From Streptomyces sp. MUM 2J (GTDB taxonomy: Bacteria > Actinomycetota > Actinomycetes > Streptomycetales > Streptomycetaceae), in contig NZ_JADWYM010000029.1 in NCBI RefSeq assembly GCF_022414535.1, positions 23,835 to 87,834 on the forward strand: DNA of 64,000 bases. Direction: 5' to 3'. Of this stretch, positions 42,921-50,833 are shown in pieces. Within the stretch, counting starts at the first letter, position 1, and the number at the start of each line of letters is the position of its first letter. The notes under the pieces are model-generated. The model was given only the letters and a program-made list of their open reading frames with translations. It was not told where the DNA came from and searched no databases. Position numbers and translations under genes: made by a program.

Positions 42921-43247
42921 ATGACCCGAGGACACACGATCACCATCGAGCAGGGCACCCGGCGCGTCCGCGTGGTGCACGGCGGCCAGGTCCTGGCGGA
43001 CAGCGACCGGCCGCTCGTGCTGCGGGAGACGGGCTGCCCGGTGCGCTACTACCTGCCCGCCGAGGACGTCCGCCTGGACCTCCTCACCCCTTCCGGCACC
43101 CGAACCCACTGCCCCTTCAAGGGAACGGCGTCCTACTGGTCGCTGCCCGACGCGGCGGACCTGGTCTGGGCGTACCCCGAGCCGAAGCCCGAGGTGGCCC
43201 TGATCAAGGACCACCTCTGCTTCTACGAGGTCGACGTCGTCGGCTGA
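42921..43247 (+). CDS. DUF427 domain protein
   Basis: A 108-residue beta-rich protein: VRVVHGGQVLADSDRPLVLR, VRYYLPAEDVRLDLLTPSGT, THCPFKGTASYWS and VALIKDHLCFYEVDV are the core of the DUF427 family, which is widespread in actinomycetes and fungi and has no fixed function. The ATG at 42921 is clear from the frame although a strong ribosome site is lacking. The roughly 250 bases that follow contain only tandem GCGCG-type runs and a short palindrome. Confidence 0.85.
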   Translation: MTRGHTITIEQGTRRVRVVHGGQVLADSDRPLVLRETGCPVRYYLPAEDVRLDLLTPSGTRTHCPFKGTASYWSLPDAADLVWAYPEPKPEVALIKDHLCFYEVDVVG

Positions 43248-43499
43248 CCCGGGCGCGGCGCGGCGCGGCGGCGGAGAGGCCACGCGCCGCACACCGGGGG
43301 CGCATCGCTGCCCCTCACCCGCGGCCCCGGGGGCCAGCAGGGCGAACGTGGCCTGATGCCGCACCGGTCCGGTCGGCAACCCGGTGTCATCCGCTGACGC
43401 AGGCCGACGCCGGACCGGATCGGGGCCGAGCGGGCCGGGCGCCCGGTCCGGGCATGTCGTCATCGATGAGCCCGCGCCGCAGTGGCAGTCTGCACAGGC

Positions 43500-44282
43500 A
43501 TGGAGAAGCAGACTCTTTCACGCGACGGGACCGCGGTCGCGTACGGCGTGACCGGCCGGGGTCCCACGGTGATCCTGGTGAGCGGTGCGATGTCCACCGG
43601 CGGCACCCTGGCCCCGCTGGCGCAGCGGCTCGCCGACCGCTGCACGGCCGTGGTGTACGACCGCCGGGGGCGCGGCCAGAGCGGTGACACCGCGCCGTAC
43701 GCGGTGGACCGCGAGGTCGAGGACCTGGCGGCGCTGGTCGAGGCGGTGGGCGGGGACGCGGCCCTGTTCGGTGTCTCCTCGGGCGGTGCGCTGGTGCTCC
43801 GGGCCGCGGCGAGCGGACTGACGGTGGACCGGGCCGTGGTCTACGAGGTGCCGTTCGCCGACAGTCTGGCGGGCGGCGCCGAGCAGCAGGCCCGGTACAC
43901 GGCCGACCTGGAGCGGGCGCTCGGCGAGGGCCGGCGCGGGGACGCGGTCGAGCTGTTCCTGCGGCTGACGGGCCTCGGCGAGGAGATGATCGCCGGTGCC
44001 CGCCAGTCCCCGATGTGGGCCGGCATGGAGGCCGTCGCACCGAGCCTGGCCCACGACGCCGCGGTCATGGGCGACGGCCTCCTCCCCCGAGAGCGGCTGT
44101 CGGCGATCGGCGTGCCCGTCCTGTCGGTCGTGGGCGGCGCGAGCCCGCGGTGGATGCGCGAGGCGGGCCGGGAGATCGCCGGGACGGTGCCCCGGGGCAC
44201 CTACCGGGAACTCGCGGGGCAGACCCACATGGTGGATCCGGAGGCGCTGGGGCCGGTGCTGGCCGAGTTCGTGGCGGGCTGA
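43500..44282 (+). CDS. Alpha/beta hydrolase
   Basis: A 260-residue alpha/beta-hydrolase fold enzyme. GPTVILVSGAMSTGGTLAP forms the oxyanion region, VYDRRGRGQSGDT the following strand, GVSSGGALVLR the nucleophile elbow with Ser, and GQTHMVDP the catalytic His. ATG 43500 has no ribosome site visible; an in-frame ATG at 43482 is an alternative. It converges on mnmA with four bases between stop codons. The substrate is unknown. Confidence 0.87.
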   Translation: MEKQTLSRDGTAVAYGVTGRGPTVILVSGAMSTGGTLAPLAQRLADRCTAVVYDRRGRGQSGDTAPYAVDREVEDLAALVEAVGGDAALFGVSSGGALVLRAAASGLTVDRAVVYEVPFADSLAGGAEQQARYTADLERALGEGRRGDAVELFLRLTGLGEEMIAGARQSPMWAGMEAVAPSLAHDAAVMGDGLLPRERLSAIGVPVLSVVGGASPRWMREAGREIAGTVPRGTYRELAGQTHMVDPEALGPVLAEFVAG

Positions 44283-44286
44283 GCGC

Positions 44287-45417
44287 TCAGACCGCCGTCG
44301 TCGCGCGCGTGGTCGACGCGATGGTCGCGGAGCCCACCACGCGCGTGCCGTCGTACAGGACGACGGCCTGTCCGGGGGCGACGCCGCGGACCGGCTCGGC
44401 GAACGTCACCCTCAGCTCCCCGGCGCTCGCCTCGGCCGTCACCTCCGTCTCGCCGCCGTGGGCGCGCAGCTGCGCGGTGTAGGTGCCGGGGCCGGCCGGG
44501 GCGGTCCCGCACCAGCGGGGCCTGATCGCGGTCAGCGCGGACACGTCCAGCGCCGCGGCGGGCCCGACGGTGACGGTGTTGTTCACCGGGGAGATGTCGA
44601 GGACGTAGCGCGGCTTGCCGTCCGCGGCGGGCGTGCCGATCCTGAGGCCCTTGCGCTGGCCGATGGTGAAGCCGTACGCGCCCTCGTGGGTGCCGAGCCG
44701 GTTGCCCGCCTCGTCGACGATGTCGCCCTCGGCGGTGCCGAGCCTCCGGGCCAGGAAGCCCTGCGTGTCGCCGTCGGCGATGAAGCAGATGTCGTGCGAG
44801 TCGGGCTTGCTCGCCACCGCGAGGCCGCGCCGCTCGGCCTCGGCGCGGATCTCGTCCTTGGTCGTGACGGTGTCGCCGAGCGGGAACAGGGCGTGGGCGA
44901 GCTGCTTCTCGTCCAGCACGCCCAGGACGTAGGACTGGTCCTTGGCCGCGTCAGAGGCGCGGTGCAGTTCCCTGCTGCCGTCCGCGTGCTCCACGATCTT
45001 CGCGTAGTGGCCGGTGCAGACCGCGTCGAAGCCGAGGGCGAGCGCCTTGTCCAGCAGAGCGGCAAACTTGATCTTCTCGTTGCAGCGCAGGCACGGGTTG
45101 GGGGTGCGGCCCGCCTCGTACTCGGCGACGAAGTCCTCGACGACGTCCTCGCGGAAGCGGTCGGCGAGGTCCCACACGTAGAAGGGGATGCCGATGACGT
45201 CCGCGGCGCGGCGGGCGTCGCGGGAGTCCTCGACGGTGCAGCAGCCCCGCGCGCCCGTGCGGAACGACTGCGGGTGGGCGGAGAGCGCCAGGTGGACGCC
45301 GGTCACGTCGTGGCCCGCCTCGGCGGCGCGCGCGGCGGCGACGGCGGAGTCGACGCCGCCCGACATGGCGGCGAGGACGCGGAGGGGGCGGGGGGAGCGC
45401 TGCGGGGTGTCAGTCAT
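44287..45417 (-). CDS. mnmA: tRNA-specific 2-thiouridylase
   Basis: A 376-residue enzyme that adds the 2-thio group to uridine 34 of tRNAs for Lys, Glu and Gln. The ATP PP-loop SGGVDSAVAA is at residues 19-28; the two catalytic cysteines are in TPNPCLRCNEKIKF and SHDICFIADGD. Sulfur comes from a cysteine desulfurase, and one is encoded about 1.2 kb away (46613-47776). ATG 45417 follows GGAAGGG. It is divergent from the amidase gene. Confidence 0.96.
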   Translation of the reverse strand: MTDTPQRSPRPLRVLAAMSGGVDSAVAAARAAEAGHDVTGVHLALSAHPQSFRTGARGCCTVEDSRDARRAADVIGIPFYVWDLADRFREDVVEDFVAEYEAGRTPNPCLRCNEKIKFAALLDKALALGFDAVCTGHYAKIVEHADGSRELHRASDAAKDQSYVLGVLDEKQLAHALFPLGDTVTTKDEIRAEAERRGLAVASKPDSHDICFIADGDTQGFLARRLGTAEGDIVDEAGNRLGTHEGAYGFTIGQRKGLRIGTPAADGKPRYVLDISPVNNTVTVGPAAALDVSALTAIRPRWCGTAPAGPGTYTAQLRAHGGETEVTAEASAGELRVTFAEPVRGVAPGQAVVLYDGTRVVGSATIASTTRATTAV

Positions 45418-45477
45418 AGCCCTTCCAGGGTACGGGGGCTCGGGAACCGCGGTCCGCGCGTGTGCGTTGTCGATCAC

Positions 45478-46176
45478 ATGGGGGACACGAGGAGCGACGG
45501 GGACCGGCGGATCGGGCGGCGCACCCTGCTCGTCGGCGGCGCGGCCGCGGCGGTGGGTTCGGCGGTGCTGGCCCGTGCGGAGCTGGCCCGGCTGTGGTGG
45601 CGGCTGCCCGGGGTGGAGAGACCGCGGGTGGCGGGCGCGGTCGACTTCCCGGGCGCGCGGTGGGTGTCGGCGTCGCCGGCGAACTTCCGGCGGGCGGACC
45701 GGCCGGACGACTACGCGGTCGACCGGGTCGTCGTCCATGTCACCCAGGGCAGCCGGGACGGCGCGGTGAAGGCCTTCCGGGATCCCGCGCACGGGGCGGC
45801 GGCCCATTACATCGTCGGGCAGGACGGCGGCGTCACGCAGCTGGTCCGTGAGCTGGACGTGGCCTTCCACGCGGGCAACCGGGGGTACAACGAGCGCAGC
45901 GTCGGCATCGAGCACGAGGGCTTCGTGGACCGGCCGCAGGACTTCACGGACGCGATGTACGCGGCCTCGGCCCGGCTGGCGGCGGCGGTCTGCCTGCGGT
46001 ACGGCATACCCGTGGACCGCGAGCACGTCGTCGGGCACGTGGAGGTGCCCGGGACCGACCACACCGACCCGGGACCGCACTGGGACTGGGAGCGGTATCT
46101 GGGGCTCGTGCGCCGTGCGAGAACAGCCGCGGAGAACGAGGGAAGAAATCCTGCTCCCTCCCCTTCCGCCCGATAG
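45478..46176 (+). CDS. Tat-exported N-acetylmuramoyl-L-alanine amidase (amidase_2)
   Basis: A 232-residue zinc amidase. Residues 10-40 are a twin-arginine signal (RRIGRRTLLVGGAAAAVG, hydrophobic stretch, then AELARL). The catalytic domain has the zinc ligands VVVHVTQGS (His), EHEGF (Glu) and TDHTDPGPHWDWERY (His/Asp). It would cleave the amide between muramic acid and the peptide stem outside the membrane. ATG 45478 is chosen since the signal peptide begins right after it. The 3' end is 22 bases from a TPP riboswitch on the same strand. Confidence 0.88.
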   Translation: MGDTRSDGDRRIGRRTLLVGGAAAAVGSAVLARAELARLWWRLPGVERPRVAGAVDFPGARWVSASPANFRRADRPDDYAVDRVVVHVTQGSRDGAVKAFRDPAHGAAAHYIVGQDGGVTQLVRELDVAFHAGNRGYNERSVGIEHEGFVDRPQDFTDAMYAASARLAAAVCLRYGIPVDREHVVGHVEVPGTDHTDPGPHWDWERYLGLVRRARTAAENEGRNPAPSPSAR

Positions 46177-46198
46177 CAAACGGTTTACCCTGGAGATA

Positions 46199-46393
46199 GA
46201 CCTACGAGATGAGTGAGGGAGTCCGACCGGAGTAGCCGACGTGGGCGTGAAACCTCGGTTTCCGCCGATGCCGACGTCGACGGTAGGGCTGAGAGGCCGG
46301 AAGGCCTGCCGGCCGAGAGACCGGCCGACCGGAAGGCGACCCCCAGCCACCTGATCCGGACCATGCCGGCGAAGGGAACCCGTCTCGTAGGTC
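46199..46393 (+). ncRNA. TPP (thi-box) riboswitch, no thiamine gene downstream
   Basis: The conserved thi-box core is present: GGCTGAGAG at 46287-46295 and ACCTGATCCGG through GCGAAGGGA at 46349-46377, with P5 CCGG/CCGG. The 5' P2 strand GGGAGTC pairs with GACCCC (with one bulge) and P3 is a long arm including CGACGT/ACGTCG and GAAAC/GTTTC. An extra two-hairpin insert sits at 46296-46339. Outermost, GACCTACGAGA (46199-46209) pairs perfectly with TCTCGTAGGTC (46383-46393), an 11-bp P1. Such aptamers bind thiamine pyrophosphate and switch off downstream genes, but the next gene on this strand begins at 48459. See the findings. Confidence 0.85.
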
Positions 46394-46612
46394 GCCTCGT
46401 GTCCGGGCCCGCGGCCGGACGGCTCCCCCTCCAGGTGGCCGTCGGCCCGCCCGCGCCCCGGCCCACTTGCACCTGCCCCCGGGGGAAGGCGGATCCGGGT
46501 CTGTCACCGACCCGGCCGGCTCCCGGACCCCGACCGGTCCCCCCGGTCTCGCACGGACTTCCCGTCAGGCGCCCGGCCTCGCCCGAAATCCGGTCGCGCG
46601 GAACCGGGGGCC
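46394..46612 (+). other. Region downstream of the TPP riboswitch
   Basis: About 220 bases with no recognised gene. A 7-bp hairpin (CCGGGTC/GACCCGG, 46495-46515) and a 6-bp one (GACCGG/CCGGTC, 46532-46548) may act as terminators for the riboswitch RNA and for the convergent desulfurase. A GTG-started frame of 73 codons (46399-46620) with unremarkable third-position bias exists but has no family match I know. Confidence 0.4.
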
Positions 46613-47776
46613 TCAGCTGAGTCCGGCCACCCGGGCCCGCTCCACCGCGGGGCCGATGGCCTCGGCGACCGCGTCGACGTCGGCCCGCGTGGAGGTGTGG
46701 CCCAGGGAGAAGCGCAGGGTGCCGCGGGCCAGGTCCGGATCGGTGCCGGTGGCCAGCAGGACGTGGCTGGGCTGGGCGACGCCCGCGGTACAGGCCGAGC
46801 CGGTGGAGCACTCGATGCCCTGGGCGTCCAGCAGGAGCAGCAGGGAGTCGCCCTCGCAGCCGGGGAAGGTGAAGTGGGCGTTGGCCGGGAGGCGGTCCAC
46901 CGGATCCCCGCCCAGGATCGCGTCCGGGACGGCCGCCGTGACCGCGTCGACGAGGGCGTCGCGCAGACCGCCGATCTCCCGCGCGAACCACGCGCGCCGT
47001 TCGGCGGCGAGCCGTCCGGCGACGGCGAACGAGGCGATGGCGGGCACGTCGAGGGTGCCGGAGCGCACGTGCCGCTCCTGCCCGCCGCCGTGCAGCACGG
47101 GCACGGGCTCGTACGCGCGGCCCAGGACGAGCGCGCCGATGCCGTACGGTCCGCCGACCTTGTGGCCGGAGACGGTCATCGCGGCGAGCCCGGAGTCGGC
47201 GAAGCCGACCGGGACCTGGCCGAAGGCCTGGACCGCGTCGGCGTGCAGCGGGACGCCGAACTCGGCGGCGGCGTCGGCCAGTTCACGGACCGGCGTGAGG
47301 GTGCCGATCTCGTTGTTCGCCCACATCACGGTGGCCAGGGCGACGTCGCCGGGACTGCGGGCGATCGCCTCACGCAGAGCCTCGGGGTGGACCCGGCCGT
47401 GGACGTCGACGGGGAGGTACTCGACGGTGGCACCCTCGTGCTCGCCGAGCCAGTGGACGGCGTCCAGGACGGCGTGGTGCTCGACGGGGCTGGCGAGGAC
47501 CCTGGTGCGGGCCGGGTCGGCGTCGCGGCGGGACCAGTACAGGCCCTTGACGGCGAGGTTGTCCGCCTCGGTGCCGCCGGAGGTGAAGACCACCTCGCTG
47601 GGGCGGGCGCCGAGCGCTTCCGCGAGGGTCTCGCGGGCCTCCTCCACGGTGCGCCGCGCACGGCGTCCCGCCGCGTGCAGGGAGGACGCGTTGCCGGTGA
47701 TGCCGAGTTGGGCGGTGAGCGCCTCGACCGCCTCGGGGAGCATCGGCGTGGTCGCGGCGTGGTCGAGGTAAGCCAT
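46613..47776 (-). CDS. Cysteine desulfurase (NifS/IscS-like)
   Basis: A 387-residue PLP enzyme that converts cysteine to alanine and a protein-bound persulfide. The PLP Lys is in VSGHKVGGPYG, the persulfide Cys in CSTGSACTAGVAQ, and HHAVLDAV and NNEIGTLTPV are class V aminotransferase motifs. It is likely a group I IscS-like enzyme serving tRNA thiolation through the nearby mnmA, or thiamine and cofactor sulfur. The ATG at 47776 begins MAYLDHAATTPML. The TPP riboswitch is antisense-oriented just beyond its stop. Confidence 0.94.
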   Translation of the reverse strand: MAYLDHAATTPMLPEAVEALTAQLGITGNASSLHAAGRRARRTVEEARETLAEALGARPSEVVFTSGGTEADNLAVKGLYWSRRDADPARTRVLASPVEHHAVLDAVHWLGEHEGATVEYLPVDVHGRVHPEALREAIARSPGDVALATVMWANNEIGTLTPVRELADAAAEFGVPLHADAVQAFGQVPVGFADSGLAAMTVSGHKVGGPYGIGALVLGRAYEPVPVLHGGGQERHVRSGTLDVPAIASFAVAGRLAAERRAWFAREIGGLRDALVDAVTAAVPDAILGGDPVDRLPANAHFTFPGCEGDSLLLLLDAQGIECSTGSACTAGVAQPSHVLLATGTDPDLARGTLRFSLGHTSTRADVDAVAEAIGPAVERARVAGLS

Positions 47777-47867
47777 GGTGAGGCCGATTCTACGGGGCCG
47801 GATTCCGGCGGCCCGCAGGGGAAGTCGGCCATACGCCCCGGAGGGCCCCGGTGGCGCCGCGCCCGGG

Positions 47868-48134
47868 TCAGAAACTCCAGGACACGGTGTGGTCCACCTG
47901 CATGAAGGCGAGCAGGACGACCAGGTCGGCGACACCGAGGGCGAGGCCCAGGTAGGCGCGGCCCGGGCGGGACGTTCCGCGCCACAGGGCCACGGCGGCC
48001 AGCACGATGGCGACCGGGCCGAGGAAGAGGTTGAGGACGAGGAGGCCCAGCAGGCCCAGGATGAAGGACGCGACGGCCATGCCGTCGGTGTCGCGGGTAC
48101 CGGTGCGGTGTGTGGCCGGTGCGGTGAGTTGCAT
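47868..48134 (-). CDS. DUF4190 small membrane protein
   Basis: An 88-residue protein with a polar start (THRTGTRDTDG) followed by two hydrophobic helices (AVASFILGLLGLLVLNLFLG, VAIVLAAVALW) and a third (LGLALGVADLVVLLAFM). This is the DUF4190 pattern common in actinomycetes. ATG 48134 has GGGAG about 10 bases before it. It has the same direction as the 55-residue gene upstream and the desulfurase gene downstream. Function unknown. Confidence 0.72.
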   Translation of the reverse strand: MQLTAPATHRTGTRDTDGMAVASFILGLLGLLVLNLFLGPVAIVLAAVALWRGTSRPGRAYLGLALGVADLVVLLAFMQVDHTVSWSF

Positions 48135-48168
48135 GGCGGGTCAGCTCCCGGTCGGACGTAGGGGCGGA

Positions 48169-48336
48169 TCAGTGGACGGACGGGCCGTGGTGGCGGGCAT
48201 GGTGCTCGCGGAGTGCGAAGATGCCCAGCCAGGCGGCGATGACGGCGGCCGCGACGAGCGTGAAGGCCAGCGGTGCGTGGGCCACGGTGCCCATCACGAC
48301 CCCGAGCAGCAGGAGTGCGGCGACGAGGAACAGCAT
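48169..48336 (-). CDS. Small two-helix membrane protein
   Basis: A 55-residue protein reading MLFLVAALLLLGVVMGTVAH, then LAFTLVAAAVIAAWLGIFAL and a His/Arg tail. Two hydrophobic helices and nothing else. The start at 48336 has GGAGGGGG rather far upstream (about 13 bases); a longer GTG-started version from 48393 is possible. It is divergent from the TetR gene at 48459 and could be its target. No family known to me. Confidence 0.6.
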   Translation of the reverse strand: MLFLVAALLLLGVVMGTVAHAPLAFTLVAAAVIAAWLGIFALREHHARHHGPSVH

Positions 48337-48438
48337 GGGACGGAATCCCCCTCCGTGAAGTTTCGGTGAACGACTGTGATTACACTTGTTCACTGACTTC
48401 TGAGTCTAGCGCGTCGCACGGCTTCCCAATTCCAGAGA

Positions 48439-48453
48439 ACAGTTGTTAACTGT
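48439..48453. promoter_or_regulatory. Operator candidate for the adjacent TetR
   Basis: ACAGTT-GTT-AACTGT is a perfect 6-bp inverted repeat ending six bases before the TetR ATG at 48459. An imperfect element GTGA...TCAC lies between it and the divergent small gene. The position suggests autorepression. Confidence 0.55.
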
Positions 48454-48458
48454 ATGGC

Positions 48459-49085
48459 ATGAGTCACACCGTCGGCATCCGGCAGGCACAGAAGCAGAAG
48501 ACCCGTCAGGCGCTCCTGGACGCGGCCCTGCACCTGCTGGAGGAGCAGAGCCTGAGCAGCCTGGGTCTGCGCGAGGTCACCCGCGCCGTCGGCGTCGCGC
48601 CCACGGCCTTCTACCGCCACTTCCCGTCCACCGCGGATCTGGGAGTGGCCCTGGTCGAGGAAGCGCTGGGCAGCCTGCACCCGATGATCCGGACAACGGT
48701 GTCCACGGCGGGCGACAGCCGGCAGCGCATCGACCGCGCCGTCGAACTGATCGCCCGCCACGTGGCCGCCCACCCCGCACACGTCCGCTTCATCGCCCGC
48801 GAGCGGCACGGCGGCGTGCAGCCGGTCCGGGAGGCGATCCAGGGCCAACTGGCGCGGTTCGCCGAAGAGGTGAGGGCCGAGCTGGCCAAGGACCCGGTCG
48901 CCGGCGGCTGGAGCGACGACGACCTGCTGATGCTCGCCCACCTCTACGTCGACCAGATGCTCAGCACCGCCTCCCTGTTCCTGGAGACGCTCGACGCGCC
49001 GGAGGAGGAGCGGGCGCGGGTCGCCGACCTGGCGCGCCGCCAGCTGCGCCTCATCAGCATCGGCCGCCGGCACTGGCACGACTGA
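48459..49085 (+). CDS. TetR-family transcriptional regulator
   Basis: A 208-residue regulator. The DNA-binding domain spans about 10-62 (TRQALLDAALHLLEEQSLSS, LREVTRAVGVAPTAFYRHFP). The C-terminal effector domain has a helix-rich sequence resembling fatty-acid-responsive TetR proteins, but I cannot name the ligand. A palindrome overlaps its promoter. It is divergent from the small membrane genes at 47868-48336 and converges with the lipoprotein gene across a strong terminator. Confidence 0.9.
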   Translation: MSHTVGIRQAQKQKTRQALLDAALHLLEEQSLSSLGLREVTRAVGVAPTAFYRHFPSTADLGVALVEEALGSLHPMIRTTVSTAGDSRQRIDRAVELIARHVAAHPAHVRFIARERHGGVQPVREAIQGQLARFAEEVRAELAKDPVAGGWSDDDLLMLAHLYVDQMLSTASLFLETLDAPEEERARVADLARRQLRLISIGRRHWHD

Positions 49086-49100
49086 GCCCCCGAAGACGCC

Positions 49101-49137
49101 GCGGGGCGGCGCACCCTCACCGGGTGCGCCGCCCCGC
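49101..49137. terminator. Strong terminator between TetR and lipoprotein genes
   Basis: GCGGGGCGGCGCACCC (49101-49116) and its exact complement (49122-49137) form a 16-bp stem with a 5-base loop. It lies between the two convergent stop codons. Confidence 0.85.
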
Positions 49138-49161
49138 CGTACCGGACCCGGGATCCCCGGA

Positions 49162-49545
49162 TCAGCCCTGCTGCCCGGCCTGTTCACCGTTCCGGCCCGG
49201 CGCCTCGGGGCCCGGCCCGCCGCAGCCGCCGCCCTTGGGACCACCGCGACCGGGACCGCCCTGGCGCCCCTCGGGCGCCCCGCTCGGCGCATCCGACGGC
49301 CTGACACCACCCGGACCCGCCTCGGGGGCACCCGAGGCACCCGGCAACGGGGCGCCGCCCGGCCGCCGGGAGGGCATGCCGCTGGGCGCCGGCCGGGCCG
49401 TGCCCGGGGAGCCGCACGCCGACGGCCGGCGGGCTCCCCCCTCCTCGGACGAGGAGGACGCCGAGTCGCCCGGACCGCAGGCTGCCAGGGCGAGGGGCGA
49501 CAGCACCAGCAGGGCCACCGCGGGAAGGAGACGGACACGCTGCAT
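49162..49545 (-). CDS. Gly/Pro-rich lipoprotein of unknown function
   Basis: A 127-residue predicted lipoprotein. A signal peptide (RVRLLPAVALLVLSPLALAAC with lipobox LAAC) is followed by a Ser/Glu linker and a low-complexity Pro/Gly/Ala region with repeats of GxPG and SGAPE. No domain. The frame shows normal codon bias but the composition is unusual, so annotation is cautious. ATG 49545 has GGAG about 10 bases upstream. The 285 bases upstream hold only GC-rich sequence with two copies of GGGCCCC. Confidence 0.6.
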   Translation of the reverse strand: MQRVRLLPAVALLVLSPLALAACGPGDSASSSSEEGGARRPSACGSPGTARPAPSGMPSRRPGGAPLPGASGAPEAGPGGVRPSDAPSGAPEGRQGGPGRGGPKGGGCGGPGPEAPGRNGEQAGQQG

Positions 49546-49830
49546 GAGAATCAGCTCCACGGAAGGTGAGGAAGTCCTGAGGAGCGCACTCAACCAACGG
49601 CACCTGGGCCCCTGTTGGGCCCCACCTGTCCCCCGCCTGTGCGCGGCGCGGGGGCACCGCCCCCACCAGGGGCGTCACGGCCGCACCCGCCCGCCGCCTG
49701 GTACGGGTTCGTGACAGAAGCCGCCCGCGCACCCACCGGAGGCGGCAGGAGCGCCGCCCCACGGGCCGCACGGGACACGAGCGCCCGCGGGCCCACCGGC
49801 GGCCGGCGGCGCGGCCGGGCCGCGGTCCGC

Positions 49831-50691
49831 TCAGCCGAGCCGGACCCGTGCCAGCTGCCGGGACTGCGCCACCAGCCGGTCGGCGCTGTCCCAGACCTCG
49901 GCGTCCTCCTCCAGGAAGCCACCGGCGAGGTTGCGGGTGGCGATCGACACCCGCAGCGGGCCTGGGGCCGGGCGGCAGCGGACGTGGACGGTCAGCTCGA
50001 CCGTGGGCACCCACCCCGACAGACCGAGCTCGAAAGCGGTGGGCGGCAGGGCGTCCACGGCGAGCAGGAGAGAGAGCGGGTCGGCGTCCCGTCCGTCGGC
50101 CAGCCCGAACCAGGCCCGCATCTCACCCCGGCCGGACGGCTGCCCGAGGGCCCAGCCGAGGGTCGTCGGGTCGAGCTTGAGCATCAGGCGCTCGGTGATG
50201 GCGGAACTTCCGGGGACCGGCGCCGGACCGTCCCCGGGGCCGAAGCACTGCTCCATGGGCGGGATCGCCGGCGGCCGCGCCGAGGTGCGGACGTCGTCGG
50301 GCAGGGCGTCCAGGTCGCCGTAGGAGGCCAGGACGCGGATCCGCTCGACCTCGGTGCCGTCCTCGTCGTGCTGGAAGAGGGAGGCCTGACCGGTGGAGAG
50401 GCCGCGGCCGCTGCGCACGACGTCCGTGCGGACCACCGCCGGGCCCGGCTGGGAGGCGGTGAGGTAGTGCGCGGAGACGGTGAAGGGGTCGGTGTGCGGC
50501 AGGGCGTCCGCCAGGGCCCGGCCCAGGACGGCCAGCAGATAGCCGCCGTTGACGGCGCTGATGATCGTCCAGCCGGCCGAGAGGTCGATGTCGTAGACGC
50601 CGGGCTCCCGGCGGGTGACCGCGGTGTCCCGGTCGAACTCACTGTCGCCGATCACGGCCCGGTCGGCTGCGGCGGAGGCTGCTTCTGGCAT
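49831..50691 (-). CDS. Acyl-CoA thioesterase family protein (double hotdog)
   Basis: A 286-residue protein of the TesB-like double-hotdog thioesterase family. The N-terminal hotdog has a YDIDLSAGWTIISAVNGGYL motif and the pattern VSAHYLTASQPGPAVVRTDV; the second half has LLLAVDALPPTAFELGLSGW and STELTVHVR-like strands. It would release fatty acids from acyl-CoA. The ATG at 50691 gives a normal N-terminus. A palindrome-like element (50714-50727) lies 23 bases upstream, suggesting fatty-acid-responsive control. Confidence 0.78.
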   Translation of the reverse strand: MPEAASAAADRAVIGDSEFDRDTAVTRREPGVYDIDLSAGWTIISAVNGGYLLAVLGRALADALPHTDPFTVSAHYLTASQPGPAVVRTDVVRSGRGLSTGQASLFQHDEDGTEVERIRVLASYGDLDALPDDVRTSARPPAIPPMEQCFGPGDGPAPVPGSSAITERLMLKLDPTTLGWALGQPSGRGEMRAWFGLADGRDADPLSLLLAVDALPPTAFELGLSGWVPTVELTVHVRCRPAPGPLRVSIATRNLAGGFLEEDAEVWDSADRLVAQSRQLARVRLG

Positions 50692-50713
50692 GCCCGAACC
50701 GTACAACGAAAAA

Positions 50714-50727
50714 TTACTAAGCGGTAG
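50714..50727. promoter_or_regulatory. Operator-like element upstream of the thioesterase
   Basis: TTAC-TAAGCG-GTAG: a 3-bp perfect core (TAC/GTA) with partial outer symmetry, in an AT-rich patch before the gene. It recalls sites of acyl-CoA-responsive TetR regulators, without proof. Confidence 0.35.
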
Positions 50728-50833
50728 CTTTCAATGGTCCACCGCCACCGCGCCGGTGAATCCTCGGCAATTGGTTGGTAAGTGTCCGTACTCGTCCGTC
50801 AACCTTCGGCCCACGCTTTCCCTCTCTAGGGGC

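Noticed and set aside
43248..43499. GCGCG-rich tandem run as a functional repeat
   Set aside because: Short and imperfect; typical of GC-rich intergenic drift and without conserved spacing.
46213..46620. Frame running through the TPP riboswitch
   Set aside because: Its first half is the structured aptamer, so coding in that part is not credible; only the GTG-started tail is kept as a weak possibility.
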